Shown one piece after another: positions 27,477 through 36,460 of a stretch of DNA of 64,000 bases. Source of the DNA: Rhodospirillales bacterium 24-66-33 (GTDB lineage Bacteria > Pseudomonadota > Alphaproteobacteria > Reyranellales > Reyranellaceae); the NCBI GenBank assembly GCA_002281855.1, contig NCHQ01000032.1:1-64000 (forward strand), in the 5' to 3' direction. The notes below the pieces were generated by a model, which saw nothing but the letters and a program-made list of their open reading frames with translations, was not told where the DNA came from and ran no database searches. Made by a program: the position numbers and the translations under genes. Every line of letters starts with the position of its first letter. Positions within the stretch are counted from its first letter, which is position 1.

Positions 27477-28787
27477 TCACGCAACTCGTTGCGGTCGCAC
27501 CTGCTGCGTGAGCGCCGCCTGCCGGGCGCGCAGCTCGTCGCTGGGGCGGATGTCGCGGGAGCGGCCGTAGACGGTCACGGCGAGCAGGAGCACCACGACC
27601 ATGAAGCCGAACAGGGTCCGATAGGCTTCCTCGGAGCGGGCGCCATCGGGCAGGGGATCGAACGCACCGACGATGACGCCCGACAGGGTCTGCATGCAGG
27701 CCACGCCCAGCATCACGCTGGTGTTCATGGTGGCGATGCCACGCCCGATCAGCCGGTCGGGAAAGATCGCACGGCCGTGCGTCATCACCATGGTGCTGGA
27801 GGCGCTCAGGAAGCCGATGCCGACGATGGCGCCCACCGCGACCCAGAGCGGCGCTTCCGCCCAGAAGGCGAGTGTCGCCAGGATCGCGGCGATCAACAGC
27901 GTGCCGGCGATGGCGATGCGCTTGCGCGTGTCGAACACCCGGTCGAGCGGGCTGATGGTCAGCATGCCGATCTGGTAGGCGATCACCGCAACCAGCAGCA
28001 CGTTGCCTGACTCGACGCGCGTCAGCCCATGGACTTCGCGCAGGAACGGGCCGCCCCACAGGCCCTGCACGGTGAAGGTGCAGGCGTAGTTGCAGAAATT
28101 GAGCGCGATGATGAACTTGAGCTGCGGGTTCTTCATCACCTCGCCCAGACCCTGGATCATCTCCGCCGCCGTTTCCGGCGCGCGCGCGAGGAAGGGATGG
28201 CCGGGTGGCGCGTCGCGCACGATCACCCAGACGCCGAGCGCCGCCAGCGCGGTGAAGGCCACCATCAGCCCGAACACGCCGCGCCAGCCGATCATCTCCG
28301 TGCCCCAGGCGAGCGGCGTGGTCGCCAGGAGATTGCCCAGCAGTCCCACGGACAGCACGATGCCGGCCAGGGTCGCGAAGCGGTCGGGCGGGAACCAGCG
28401 CGAGATCACCACCATGCTGCCGATCAGCATGACGCCGAAGCCCGCGCCCATCAGCGCCCGGCCCGCGAGCAGCTGCGGCCAGGCCGGCGCCAGGGTGAAC
28501 AGCGTCGCGCCGATCACGGCGACCGCCAGCATGCCGGTCACGGTGCGGCGCGGCCCGTAACGGTCGAACAGGAAGCCGCAGGGGATCTGCATGGCCGAGA
28601 AGCCGAAGAAGAACGCGCCCGTCAGCGCCCCCAGCGCTTCCGGTCCGATGCCGAGGTCGCGCATCAGGTCGAGCCCGATCGTGACGTTGGCCGCGCGGAA
28701 GAAGTGGCTGGCGACATAGGCGGTCGCCAGGGTCGCCACGATGATGACGGCCTGCCGCCGGATGCCCCTGCTCATGCCGGGCGACAT
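27477..28787 (-). CDS. MFS transporter
   Basis: The 436-residue inner-membrane protein has 12 expected helices and MFS motifs such as FFFGFSAMQIPCGFLFDRYGPRRTVTG (motif A) and the second-half equivalent SPLDRVFDTRKRIAIAG. It looks like a solute:proton symporter or efflux protein; the N-terminal HFFRAANVTIGLDLMRDLGIG part does not allow a substrate call. The ATG of MSPGMSRGI has AGGAAG nine bases upstream; the next ATG, four codons later, is an alternative. The upstream region in frame is a long antisense shadow of the neighbouring MFS gene. It converges with the phosphatase remnant. Confidence 0.9.
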   Translation of the reverse strand: MSPGMSRGIRRQAVIIVATLATAYVASHFFRAANVTIGLDLMRDLGIGPEALGALTGAFFFGFSAMQIPCGFLFDRYGPRRTVTGMLAVAVIGATLFTLAPAWPQLLAGRALMGAGFGVMLIGSMVVISRWFPPDRFATLAGIVLSVGLLGNLLATTPLAWGTEMIGWRGVFGLMVAFTALAALGVWVIVRDAPPGHPFLARAPETAAEMIQGLGEVMKNPQLKFIIALNFCNYACTFTVQGLWGGPFLREVHGLTRVESGNVLLVAVIAYQIGMLTISPLDRVFDTRKRIAIAGTLLIAAILATLAFWAEAPLWVAVGAIVGIGFLSASSTMVMTHGRAIFPDRLIGRGIATMNTSVMLGVACMQTLSGVIVGAFDPLPDGARSEEAYRTLFGFMVVVLLLAVTVYGRSRDIRPSDELRARQAALTQQVRPQRVA

Positions 28788-28985
28788 CAAGAAGCGCTTC
28801 CTCTTTCCATTACCGCTTTCTCGTCCGGCCGGGCCGGCGGCGCGTTGGTTCGTTGACCTAAGTGCTATCGATAGAGGCGGGGCATCGCAATCGCCGCGCG
28901 CGTTGCCATTCCGCCCGCCGGATGCGGTTGCGGCGACACGGCTGCTTCCGTCGGGACACCTGCGGCGGTTACACACACAGCCACC

Positions 28986-30422
28986 ATGGCCTCCCTCGAA
29001 CCGCCGCCGCTGCGCTTCCTCGAACGACTGGCCATCCATCCGTGGCTGATCGTAGGCGTCACCTGCGCGGGAGCGTTCATTGGGCAGCTCGATGCCAGTA
29101 TCGTGCAGCTGGCACTTCCGCGGCTGGCGGACGGGTTCGACGTGCCTGTCGATGCGGTGCGCTGGGTCGCCATCGCCTATCTGCTGGCCTTTGCCGCAAG
29201 CCTCGCCGTGTCGGGCCGGGTCTCGGAGATGATGGGGCGCAAGCTGCCCTATCTCCTGGGGTTCGCGCTGTTCACCGTGGCCTCGCTGCTCTGCGGCTGG
29301 GCGGAGACGCTGGACCAGCTCGTGGCGCTGCGGGCGCTGCAGGGCGTGGGCGGCGGGCTCCTGGGCGCCAACAGCATGACGATCCTGGTGACCGCGGTGC
29401 CCCAGGACAAGCGCCCGCACGCCATCGGCTGGTTCACCACGGCGCAGGCGGTGGGCGTCAGCACCGGACCGATCGTCGGCGGCTTCCTGCTCGAGCTGCT
29501 GGGTTGGCGTTGGATCTTCTGGGCGGCGGTGCCGTTCGGCCTGTTGGCCTTCGTGCTGGGGTGGCTGGTCCTGCCGCGCTCGCGGGACGAGGACGTGAAG
29601 CGGGACGAGACCTTCGACCTCACGGGCGCGGTGTTGTTGGTGCCGGCGGTTGGGCTGGGCGTGCTCGCCCTGACGCAGGTTTCCGTCTGGCCGCTCGCCT
29701 CGCCTGCGATGCTGGCCTGTGCCGTCGCGTCGGTTCTGTGCCTCGTGCTGTTCCTGCGCCGCGAGAAGCAGGCGCGCTGGCCGGTGGTCGACATCGAACT
29801 GTTCCGTTCGCGCGACTTCTCGGCCGGTTTCGTCGGCGTGGTGATGGGCTACGCGCTGCTCTACGGCATGCTGTTCCTGATGTCCTTCGCCTTCGTGAAG
29901 GGGCTCGACAACAGCGCCCATGTGGCGGGGCTGAAGCTCGCCACCATCCCCATCCTGCTGGGGCTGGTGGCGCCGCTCGCCGCGCGGACGGCCGCGCGCT
30001 TCACCGCGCGGCGGGTCGGCGTGGCCGGCATGGCGCTCTGCCTGGCGGCGATCCTCGCGCTCGTGGCCATCGCCTTCGGGCCCGACCGGCTGGTGGTGCG
30101 CCTGGTCGCGCTCGCGGTGTTCGGTGCCGGCCTCGGCCTGTTCCTGGCGCCCAACAGCCACGCCACCATCGATGCCGCGCCCCCGGGCCATGCCTCGTCG
30201 GCCGGCGGGCTGGTCAATCTCGGCAGGGTGCTGGGAAGCTGTCTCGGCGTCTCGGCGGCCTCTTCGACCCTGTCATGGCGCCTCGGCCAGTCCGGCAGTG
30301 CCGACCGGATGGGGCCGGCCTTCGTCGAGGCGGTGGCTGGCAGCCTGTTCGTGCTGGCCGCCTTTGCCCTCGTCGCAATCGTGGCGGCGCTGGTGTCCCG
30401 GCCAACGGCCGCGGCTTCATGA
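28986..30422 (+). CDS. DHA2-type MFS drug transporter (14 TM)
   Basis: The 478-residue inner-membrane exporter shows DHA2 features: GAFIGQLDASIVQLALPRLADGF (first-helix motif), SEMMGRKLPYLLG (motif A), LQGVGGGLLGANSMTILV, GPIVGGFLLELLGWRWIFWAAVPFG (motif C) and 14 hydrophobic segments. Substrate unknown. Unlike the pump at 878 it has no adaptor gene next to it. Its stop overlaps the converging MaoC-like gene by six bases. It is divergent from the MFS gene at 27477, with about 200 bases between them that should hold both promoters. Confidence 0.9.
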   Translation: MASLEPPPLRFLERLAIHPWLIVGVTCAGAFIGQLDASIVQLALPRLADGFDVPVDAVRWVAIAYLLAFAASLAVSGRVSEMMGRKLPYLLGFALFTVASLLCGWAETLDQLVALRALQGVGGGLLGANSMTILVTAVPQDKRPHAIGWFTTAQAVGVSTGPIVGGFLLELLGWRWIFWAAVPFGLLAFVLGWLVLPRSRDEDVKRDETFDLTGAVLLVPAVGLGVLALTQVSVWPLASPAMLACAVASVLCLVLFLRREKQARWPVVDIELFRSRDFSAGFVGVVMGYALLYGMLFLMSFAFVKGLDNSAHVAGLKLATIPILLGLVAPLAARTAARFTARRVGVAGMALCLAAILALVAIAFGPDRLVVRLVALAVFGAGLGLFLAPNSHATIDAAPPGHASSAGGLVNLGRVLGSCLGVSAASSTLSWRLGQSGSADRMGPAFVEAVAGSLFVLAAFALVAIVAALVSRPTAAAS

Positions 30423-31319
30423 CCCGGCCGTTGCTCCCTCAAGGACATCGAACAGACGAGCCGTGCCGACCGCGACGGGCTCGCGCCGGACGTTGTAGAG
30501 GCTCAAGGCGAGCGCGGCGCCGGGCTTTCGATGGCCCTCGATGCTGAGTACATCGTCGCGCTGGAGCATGCGCGTGAAGGTCGCGTCGAGACTTCCGCGC
30601 GAGATCCAGGCATCGTCGCCGAAAATGTCCTGCGCGAAGCGGGACAGGTAGGCAAAAGACATCATCGCCGCCGGGATCGCGACGCGCACGCCCAGCGCCT
30701 GCGCCAGCCGATCGTGCGTGTGATAATTCTCGGCCGGCAGGCTGAACAGGCGCGACTTCTCCAGCGACATGTCTATGCGGCGGGGCGGAAGCTCACTCGG
30801 GGATGTCGCGGCGGGTGTTATGGAAGGCGCTGCCGCGCGCTGCACCTCGTCGCTGCGAATGGCGCAGGTGTGATCGAAGACGGCCAGCGCCGCGTCGTCG
30901 GCATCGAAGAACGACGCGCGCATCACGATGAAGTCGCGCCCGCGCCGGCGATATTTCTCCGTCACCGCGACGTCGGCCCGGATCGGGCGGCCGAGGCGAA
31001 ACGGTCGCAGGAAGCGCGCCGACGACTTGCCGTGCAGGAACGGCGTGCCGACCAGATGGCCATAGCGCTGCCGGAACAGCTCGAAGTGCCCGATCTCCGC
31101 CGGCGCGCGCAGGTAGAAGCCCGATGGAAACCACATGTAGGTCGACAGGAACAACGGATGCACGAGCGCATCTGCGGGATCGCCCACCAGCCAGCCGCTT
31201 TCGTCCTCGACGGCATAGGCGAACTTGCGCACCTGCTCGATCGCCGGGCTGAAGTAGGTCGAGCCCAGCGGCAGGGGGACGGGCAGGTCGTCGAACGTCG
31301 GGGCGGAAATATCGGTCAT
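30417..31319 (-). CDS. MaoC-like hot-dog fold protein (double domain)
   Basis: The 300-residue cytoplasmic protein seems to hold two hot-dog-like domains. The first (about residues 15-160) contains IEQVRKFAYAVEDESGWLVGDPADALVHPLFLSTYMWFP and LHGKSSARFLRPFRLGRPIRADVAVTEKYRRRGRDF, close in pattern to the FAS1-like dehydratase N-terminal domain of MaoC proteins. The second (about 190-300) has DRLAQALGVRVAIPAAMMSFAYLSRFAQDIFGDDAWISRGSLDATFTRMLQRDDVLSIEG. Members hydrate or dehydrate enoyl-CoA or act as thioesterases. I could not see a clean Asp-His hydratase motif, so the activity is uncertain. It stands as a single gene. Confidence 0.65.
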   Translation of the reverse strand: MTDISAPTFDDLPVPLPLGSTYFSPAIEQVRKFAYAVEDESGWLVGDPADALVHPLFLSTYMWFPSGFYLRAPAEIGHFELFRQRYGHLVGTPFLHGKSSARFLRPFRLGRPIRADVAVTEKYRRRGRDFIVMRASFFDADDAALAVFDHTCAIRSDEVQRAAAPSITPAATSPSELPPRRIDMSLEKSRLFSLPAENYHTHDRLAQALGVRVAIPAAMMSFAYLSRFAQDIFGDDAWISRGSLDATFTRMLQRDDVLSIEGHRKPGAALALSLYNVRREPVAVGTARLFDVLEGATAGS

Positions 31320-31389
31320 GTGGCCCGCGAACACGTAAGGGTTCGCGCCGTCCGGCGCAAAGCGGACGCTAAGCTCGCTTCGCTTCGGA

Positions 31390-31902
31390 CTATTTGGGCT
31401 TCGCCTTGCACGCCGCCAATTCCCGGCGGCGTTCGGCGTCTTCGAATTCGTGCCGGCTTGCGGGCGTCCGATTGCACCAGTGCACGTGCTGGACCAGGTT
31501 GGAACTCCACCGCATCCCTTCGAAGACGCAATCCGACTCCAGCGACTGGGCAAGCTCGACCTGCGATCGTGACCTGGCTGCGTACTCCTTGCAGTTCTTG
31601 ATTGGAACCGCCCCGAAATCTCCCCGGCATGTCACCAGGGCCTTGCGACGCTCGTCATCCTCACGTCCACGCTCGCGTGGCGACGCGACTTTGCACCACG
31701 CCATGTGGTCGGCCGGGTCCGTGCTCCAGCGCCCGCCCGCAAAGCTGCAGCCAGTCGCCATCTGAACCTGGCTCGTCGCCTTTGCCACGTAATCGGGGCA
31801 GCTTTCGATGGAGAGCGGGCCGAAGGAGCCCTGGGCAAGGACGGGCGTGACCGCCGACAGCGAGAGGGACGCGGCGCAAACCGCCAAAACCCTGTAATTC
31901 AT
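31390..31902 (-). CDS. Secreted protein with a duplicated Cys/Trp domain
   Basis: The 170-residue protein has a signal peptide (residues 1-23, ending VLAQG) and two copies of a unit of about 65 residues. Each has the order Cys, Tyr, Ser-Gln-Val, Cys-x-Phe-x-Gly-x-Arg-Trp-Ser, then His-x-x-Trp-Cys: SCPDYVAKATSQVQMA with GCSFAGGRWSTDPADHMAWC, and NCKEYAARSRSQVELA with DCVFEGMRWSSNLVQHVHWC. The paired cysteines probably form disulphides in the periplasm. I do not recognise the family. A GGAGAG ribosome site supports the ATG. It is divergent from the RND operon with about 220 bases between. Confidence 0.7.
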   Translation of the reverse strand: MNYRVLAVCAASLSLSAVTPVLAQGSFGPLSIESCPDYVAKATSQVQMATGCSFAGGRWSTDPADHMAWCKVASPRERGREDDERRKALVTCRGDFGAVPIKNCKEYAARSRSQVELAQSLESDCVFEGMRWSSNLVQHVHWCNRTPASRHEFEDAERRRELAACKAKPK

Positions 31903-32125
31903 GTCATTCTCTCCACCGTCGCGCCTGTAACGCCACGCCGCCGGCCGCGTTCCGCCGCGTTGAAGGTTCTCGTCACCGCCCCCGGTGCTTCTTCGAGCAA
32001 TCGCCATCTACTTCGTTGCAAAAGGTTATTGAATAAGTCATGCAGCCTGTCTGGCTTGGACGTATGGTTTGTGACGCTCCGAGGCCCGTTCGGCGTCGGC
32101 TTCGACAAGGACTTGGAGTTGAGAG

Positions 32126-33295
32126 ATGAGATACGGGGCGCGCGGTTTGGGGCAGCTTTCCCTTGTTCTCGGTCGACGGCTTGTCGGATTGCTTCCCGGT
32201 GTGCTTCTCGGCCTCTCCGTCGTCCTCCCAGCCGGGGCCCAGACCAAGCCCGCCGAGAACGCGCCGCCGGTCGTGCTGGTGCGGCCGGTGGAGGTGCGGA
32301 CCCTGGCGCCGCAGTCGGAATATGTCGGCCGCCTCGCCGTGTTCGACAAGGTCGAGCTGCGGGCGCGCGTGAAGGGCGTGCTCGGCAAGCGTGAGTTCGC
32401 CGACGGCACCAAGGTCGCCGAGGGCCAGCTGCTGTTCACCATCGATCCCACGTCCTACCGCATCGCCGTGAACCAGAAGCGCGCGCTGCGCGACGGCGCG
32501 CAGGCGGCGCTGATCAATGCGGACGCGCAGCTCAAGCGCGCGGTCGAGCTGCTGCGCACCAACAACGTCTCGCAGGTCTCCTACGACCAGCGGCTGGCCG
32601 AGCAGCTGCAGGCCAAGGCTACGCTCGACGACGCCCAGGCGCAGCTCGACGATGCCGAGTTGCAGCTCTCCTATACGCAGATCACCGCGCCGATCGCCGG
32701 CCTGATCGGCCGCTCCAGCGTCTCGCCGGGAAATCTCGTCGGCCCGGAGTCGGGCGTTCTCGCCACCATCGTGAACGAGCGGCAGATCCGCGCCCTGTTC
32801 TCGGTCCCCCAGGCGGACCTGCTGAACGTGCGCCGCGACCTGCGCACGGGCGAGCCGCTCGCCGTCCGGTTGCGCCTCGCCGACGGCAAGCTCTACCACG
32901 AGAAGGGCAAGGTCGATTTCATCGACGTCGCGGTCGATCCCACCACCGACGGCCAGATGGCGCGCGCGGTGTTCGACAATGCCGACGAGCTGCTGACCGA
33001 TGGCCAGACGGTGCGGGTGATCGTCGAGGGCAACGAACCGGCCAAGGTGATGGTGGTGCCGCAGGCGGCCATGGCGATCGACCAGACCGGCCGCTACGTC
33101 TATGTGGTCGACGGCAGGGGCGTCGTCGAGCAGCGCCGCATCACTATCGACTTCGTGCGCGACGGCATGATCGCGGTGACGGGCGGCCTCAAGGAGGGCG
33201 ACCGGGTCATCGTGCAGGGCCAGCAGCGGGTGCGCGCGGGCATGGCGGTCGAGGCGCAGCCGGCGCCGGCTCCCGCCGGCCAGCCGAAGCGCTGA
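32126..33295 (+). CDS. RND efflux periplasmic adaptor (AcrA/MexA type)
   Basis: The 389-residue adaptor has an N-terminal signal peptide (about 38 residues, ending AGAQ, no lipobox Cys), then the lipoyl half (YVGRLAVFDKVELRARVKGVL), the coiled-coil hairpin (about residues 110-190, DGAQAALINADAQLKRAVELL), the returning lipoyl half (LSYTQITAPIAGLIGRSSVSPGNLV) and barrel and membrane-proximal domains (KVMVVPQAAMAIDQTGRYVYVVD). It joins the RND pump, whose start lies five bases after its stop, to an outer-membrane channel; no channel gene is present here. Promoters lie in the 220-base region shared with the divergent secreted-protein gene. Confidence 0.93.
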   Translation: MRYGARGLGQLSLVLGRRLVGLLPGVLLGLSVVLPAGAQTKPAENAPPVVLVRPVEVRTLAPQSEYVGRLAVFDKVELRARVKGVLGKREFADGTKVAEGQLLFTIDPTSYRIAVNQKRALRDGAQAALINADAQLKRAVELLRTNNVSQVSYDQRLAEQLQAKATLDDAQAQLDDAELQLSYTQITAPIAGLIGRSSVSPGNLVGPESGVLATIVNERQIRALFSVPQADLLNVRRDLRTGEPLAVRLRLADGKLYHEKGKVDFIDVAVDPTTDGQMARAVFDNADELLTDGQTVRVIVEGNEPAKVMVVPQAAMAIDQTGRYVYVVDGRGVVEQRRITIDFVRDGMIAVTGGLKEGDRVIVQGQQRVRAGMAVEAQPAPAPAGQPKR

Positions 33296-33299
33296 TCCC

Positions 33300-36200
33300 A
33301 TGGGCATCGCCGCCGTCTTCATCCGCCGCCCGCGTCTCGCCTTCGTCGTCTCCGCGATCATGGTCATCGCGGGCCTGCTGGCGCTGGGCAGCCTGCCGAT
33401 CGCGCAGTTCCCCAATATCGTGCCGCCGGAAGTCACCGTCACGACCAGCTATCCCGGCGCCTCGGCCCAGGTGGTCGAGGAGAGCGTGGCGCAGATCATC
33501 GAGCGCAACGTCAACGGCGTCGAGAACATGATCTCGATGAAGTCGACCTCGGGCAGCGACGGCAGCTACGCCCTCAGCGTCTACTTCAAGGTGGGCTCGA
33601 ACCCGCAGGACCACACGGTCAACGTCAACAATCGCATCAACCGCGCCATGCCGCAGCTGCCCGACGAGGTGCAGCGCAACGGCGTGCTGGTGAAGAAGCA
33701 GTCCTCGGCGCTGCTGCAGGTGGTCGCCGTCTATTCGCCCAAGGGCACCCGCGACGCGCTGTTCCTCTCGAACTTCGCCACCATCAACGTGATCGACGCC
33801 ATGCAGCGCGTGCCGGGCGTCGGCTCGGCCGGCCTGTTCGGCGGGCTCGACTACGCCATGCGCGTGTGGCTCGACCTCGACCGCATGTCGAGCCTCGGCG
33901 TCACCTCGCAGGACGTCGTGGCGGCGATCGAGGCCAAGAACATGCAGGCCGCCGTCGGCCGCGTCGGCGCCGCGCCGCTGCTCGACGGCGTCGATTTCCA
34001 GATCAACATCACGGCGAAGGGCCGGCTCACCTCGCCGGAGGAGTTCGGCAACATCACCGTGCGCGTGAACCCGGACGGCGCGCTGCTGCGCATCCGCGAC
34101 ATCGGCCGGGTCGAGCTGGGCTCGGCCAATGCCGACGTGACCACGCGCTACAACGGCAAGCCGGCGGCCGGCATCAACATCTACCAGCTCGCGGGTGCCA
34201 ATGCGCTGGCCACCGCCGAGGGCGTGCGGCAGGTGCTGAAGGAGGTCGAGGACCGGCTGCCCGAGGATGTCGCCCTGGAGGTGATGTACGACACGACGGT
34301 GTTCGTCGAGGCGACGATCCACAGCGTGGTGAAGACGCTGATCGAAGCCTTCGTGCTGGTCGCGCTCGTGGTCTTCCTGTTCCTGGGCAGCGTCCGCGCG
34401 ACGTTGATTCCCATCATCGCCGTGCCGGTGGCGCTGATCGGCACCTTCGCGGTGATGCAGATAATGGGCTTCTCGCTCAACACCGTGTCGCTGCTGGCGC
34501 TGGTGCTGGCCATCGGCATCGTGGTCGACGACGCCATCGTCGTGGTCGAGGCGGTTGAGCACAAGCTGGAGAAGGAGCCGCATCTCACGCCGGCCGAGGC
34601 CACCGAGAAGGCAATGGCCGAGGTCACGGGACCGATCATCGCCATCACCCTGGTGCTGCTCTCGGTCTTCATCCCGACGGCCTTCATGCCGGGCATCGCC
34701 GGCAAGCTCTACCAGCAGTTCGCGCTCACCATCTCGGTCGCCATGGTGATCTCGGCGGTCAACGCGCTGTCGCTGTCGCCCGCGCTGTGCGCCCTGCTGC
34801 TCACCCGTCGCGCCGCGCCGCGCGGCCTGATGGCCCGCATCCAGCGCGGCCTCGACGCTTCCCGCAACGGCTACCTGAAGCTGGCGACGCCGCTGATCCG
34901 GCGCAGCGTGCTGGCGGTCGGCCTGGTCGGCCTGTTCGCGCTGGCGACCGGCGGGCTGCTTCGGATCGTGCCCACCGGCTTCCTGCCCGAGGAGGACCAG
35001 TCCTCCTTCATGGCCGAGATCCAGCTGCCCGACGCCGCCTCGACCAGCCGCACCCTCGAGGCGGTGACGGAGGTCGAGGCCATGCTGACGGGTCAGCCCT
35101 GGCTGCAGAACTTCTTCACCGTGAGCGGCACCAGCCTGCTCGACGGGCTGAACCTGCCCAACCGCGCCATGATGATCGTCTCGCTCAAACCCTATGCCGA
35201 GCGGCCCGGCCACGACCTGTCGGCCTTCGCGGTGCTGGAGCGGCTCAACAAGGCGTTCCAGCGCGTGGCCGCGGCCAACATCTATGCCTTCAACCCGCCG
35301 CCGATCGCGGGGCTGGGCAACTCCGCGGGCTTCGAATTCGAAGTCCAGAGCCTCACCGGCGCACCGCCGGAGGAGATCGTGGCGGTGGCGCGTGGCGTCA
35401 TCAACGCGGCGCAGGCCGCGCCCGAGCTGGCCGGTGTCTTCACCACCTACAGCGCCTCGACGCCGCAGATCCGGCTCGATCTCGACCGCGACCGCGCCGA
35501 GACGCTGGGCGTCGCCATCCCCGACATCTTTTCCGCGTTGCAGACCGCGATGGGCAGCCGCAACGTCAACAACTTCAACATGTTCGGCCGCACCTGGACG
35601 GTGCGCGTGCAGGCCGACGCCGCCGACCGGCGCACCATCGAGGATGTGAACCGCGTGCGCGTGCGCTCGTCGAGCGGCACCCTGGTGCCGCTGCAGGCGA
35701 TGGCGACTCTGGAGCTCACGACGGCGCCCGCCACCATCAACCGCTACAACAACCTGCGCTCGGTGACGCTGAACGGCGCGCCGGCCGCCGGCTATTCCTC
35801 GGGCGACGCGATCGCGGCGATGGAGCGGGTGGCGCGCGCCAGCCTGCCGCCGGGCTACGGCTTCCAGTGGGCGGGCACGGCGCAGCAGGAGAAGGAGGCG
35901 GGCAGCCAGACCGGCTTCGTGCTCGCGCTCGCGGTTCTGTTCGCCTACCTGTTCCTGGTCGGCCTCTACGAGAGCCTGGCGCTGCCGGTGGCGGCGCTGC
36001 TGTCGGTGATCGTCGGCCTGTTCGGCGCGCTGGCCGCGCTGTGGCTCACCGGCCTCGCCAACAACATCTACGCCCAGATCGGCATCGTCGTGCTGATCGC
36101 GCTGGCGGCCAAGAACGCCATTCTGGTGATCGAAGTGGCGATGCACGAACGGGCGGGCGGCAGCGACCCGGTGACGGCCGCCACCTCGGCCGCTGGCCAG

Positions 36201-36458
36201 CGCTTCCGCGCCGTCATGATGACCTCCTTCGCCTTCATCCTGGGCCTGGTGCCGCTGGTGATCGCCTCGGGCGCGGGCGCGGCGACCCAGCGCGCGGTCG
36301 GCACCGCCGTATTCGGCGGCATGCTGGCGGCCTCCTGCCTCGGCATCTTCGTGATCCCGGGCCTCTACGTCGCCTTCGAGAAGATGCGGCGCGCGGTGCC
36401 CGGGATGCTGCGCAAGCCGTTCGCGCGTGCCCGGCGGCCCGGAGACCGGCCGGGCTGA
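33300..36458 (+). CDS. RND multidrug efflux pump (HAE1, AcrB/MexB type)
   Basis: The 1052-residue inner-membrane protein has the length and repeats of hydrophobe/amphiphile RND pumps: an N-terminal FIRRPRLAFVVSAIMVIAGLLAL helix, two large periplasmic loops, and 12 helices. The proton-relay helix 4 carries the Asp-Asp pair (LAIGIVVDDAIVVVEAVEH). Other motifs are GFLPEEDQSSFM, the pore-region FNPPPIAGLGNSAGFEFEVQS, LAAKNAILVIEVA and GLVPLVIASGAGAATQRAVGTAVFGGM. It exports diverse drugs, dyes or solvents by proton antiport as a trimer with the adaptor encoded just upstream. The stop is two bases from the converging phospholipase D gene. Confidence 0.94.
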   Translation: MGIAAVFIRRPRLAFVVSAIMVIAGLLALGSLPIAQFPNIVPPEVTVTTSYPGASAQVVEESVAQIIERNVNGVENMISMKSTSGSDGSYALSVYFKVGSNPQDHTVNVNNRINRAMPQLPDEVQRNGVLVKKQSSALLQVVAVYSPKGTRDALFLSNFATINVIDAMQRVPGVGSAGLFGGLDYAMRVWLDLDRMSSLGVTSQDVVAAIEAKNMQAAVGRVGAAPLLDGVDFQINITAKGRLTSPEEFGNITVRVNPDGALLRIRDIGRVELGSANADVTTRYNGKPAAGINIYQLAGANALATAEGVRQVLKEVEDRLPEDVALEVMYDTTVFVEATIHSVVKTLIEAFVLVALVVFLFLGSVRATLIPIIAVPVALIGTFAVMQIMGFSLNTVSLLALVLAIGIVVDDAIVVVEAVEHKLEKEPHLTPAEATEKAMAEVTGPIIAITLVLLSVFIPTAFMPGIAGKLYQQFALTISVAMVISAVNALSLSPALCALLLTRRAAPRGLMARIQRGLDASRNGYLKLATPLIRRSVLAVGLVGLFALATGGLLRIVPTGFLPEEDQSSFMAEIQLPDAASTSRTLEAVTEVEAMLTGQPWLQNFFTVSGTSLLDGLNLPNRAMMIVSLKPYAERPGHDLSAFAVLERLNKAFQRVAAANIYAFNPPPIAGLGNSAGFEFEVQSLTGAPPEEIVAVARGVINAAQAAPELAGVFTTYSASTPQIRLDLDRDRAETLGVAIPDIFSALQTAMGSRNVNNFNMFGRTWTVRVQADAADRRTIEDVNRVRVRSSSGTLVPLQAMATLELTTAPATINRYNNLRSVTLNGAPAAGYSSGDAIAAMERVARASLPPGYGFQWAGTAQQEKEAGSQTGFVLALAVLFAYLFLVGLYESLALPVAALLSVIVGLFGALAALWLTGLANNIYAQIGIVVLIALAAKNAILVIEVAMHERAGGSDPVTAATSAAGQRFRAVMMTSFAFILGLVPLVIASGAGAATQRAVGTAVFGGMLAASCLGIFVIPGLYVAFEKMRRAVPGMLRKPFARARRPGDRPG

Positions 36459-36460
36459 AC

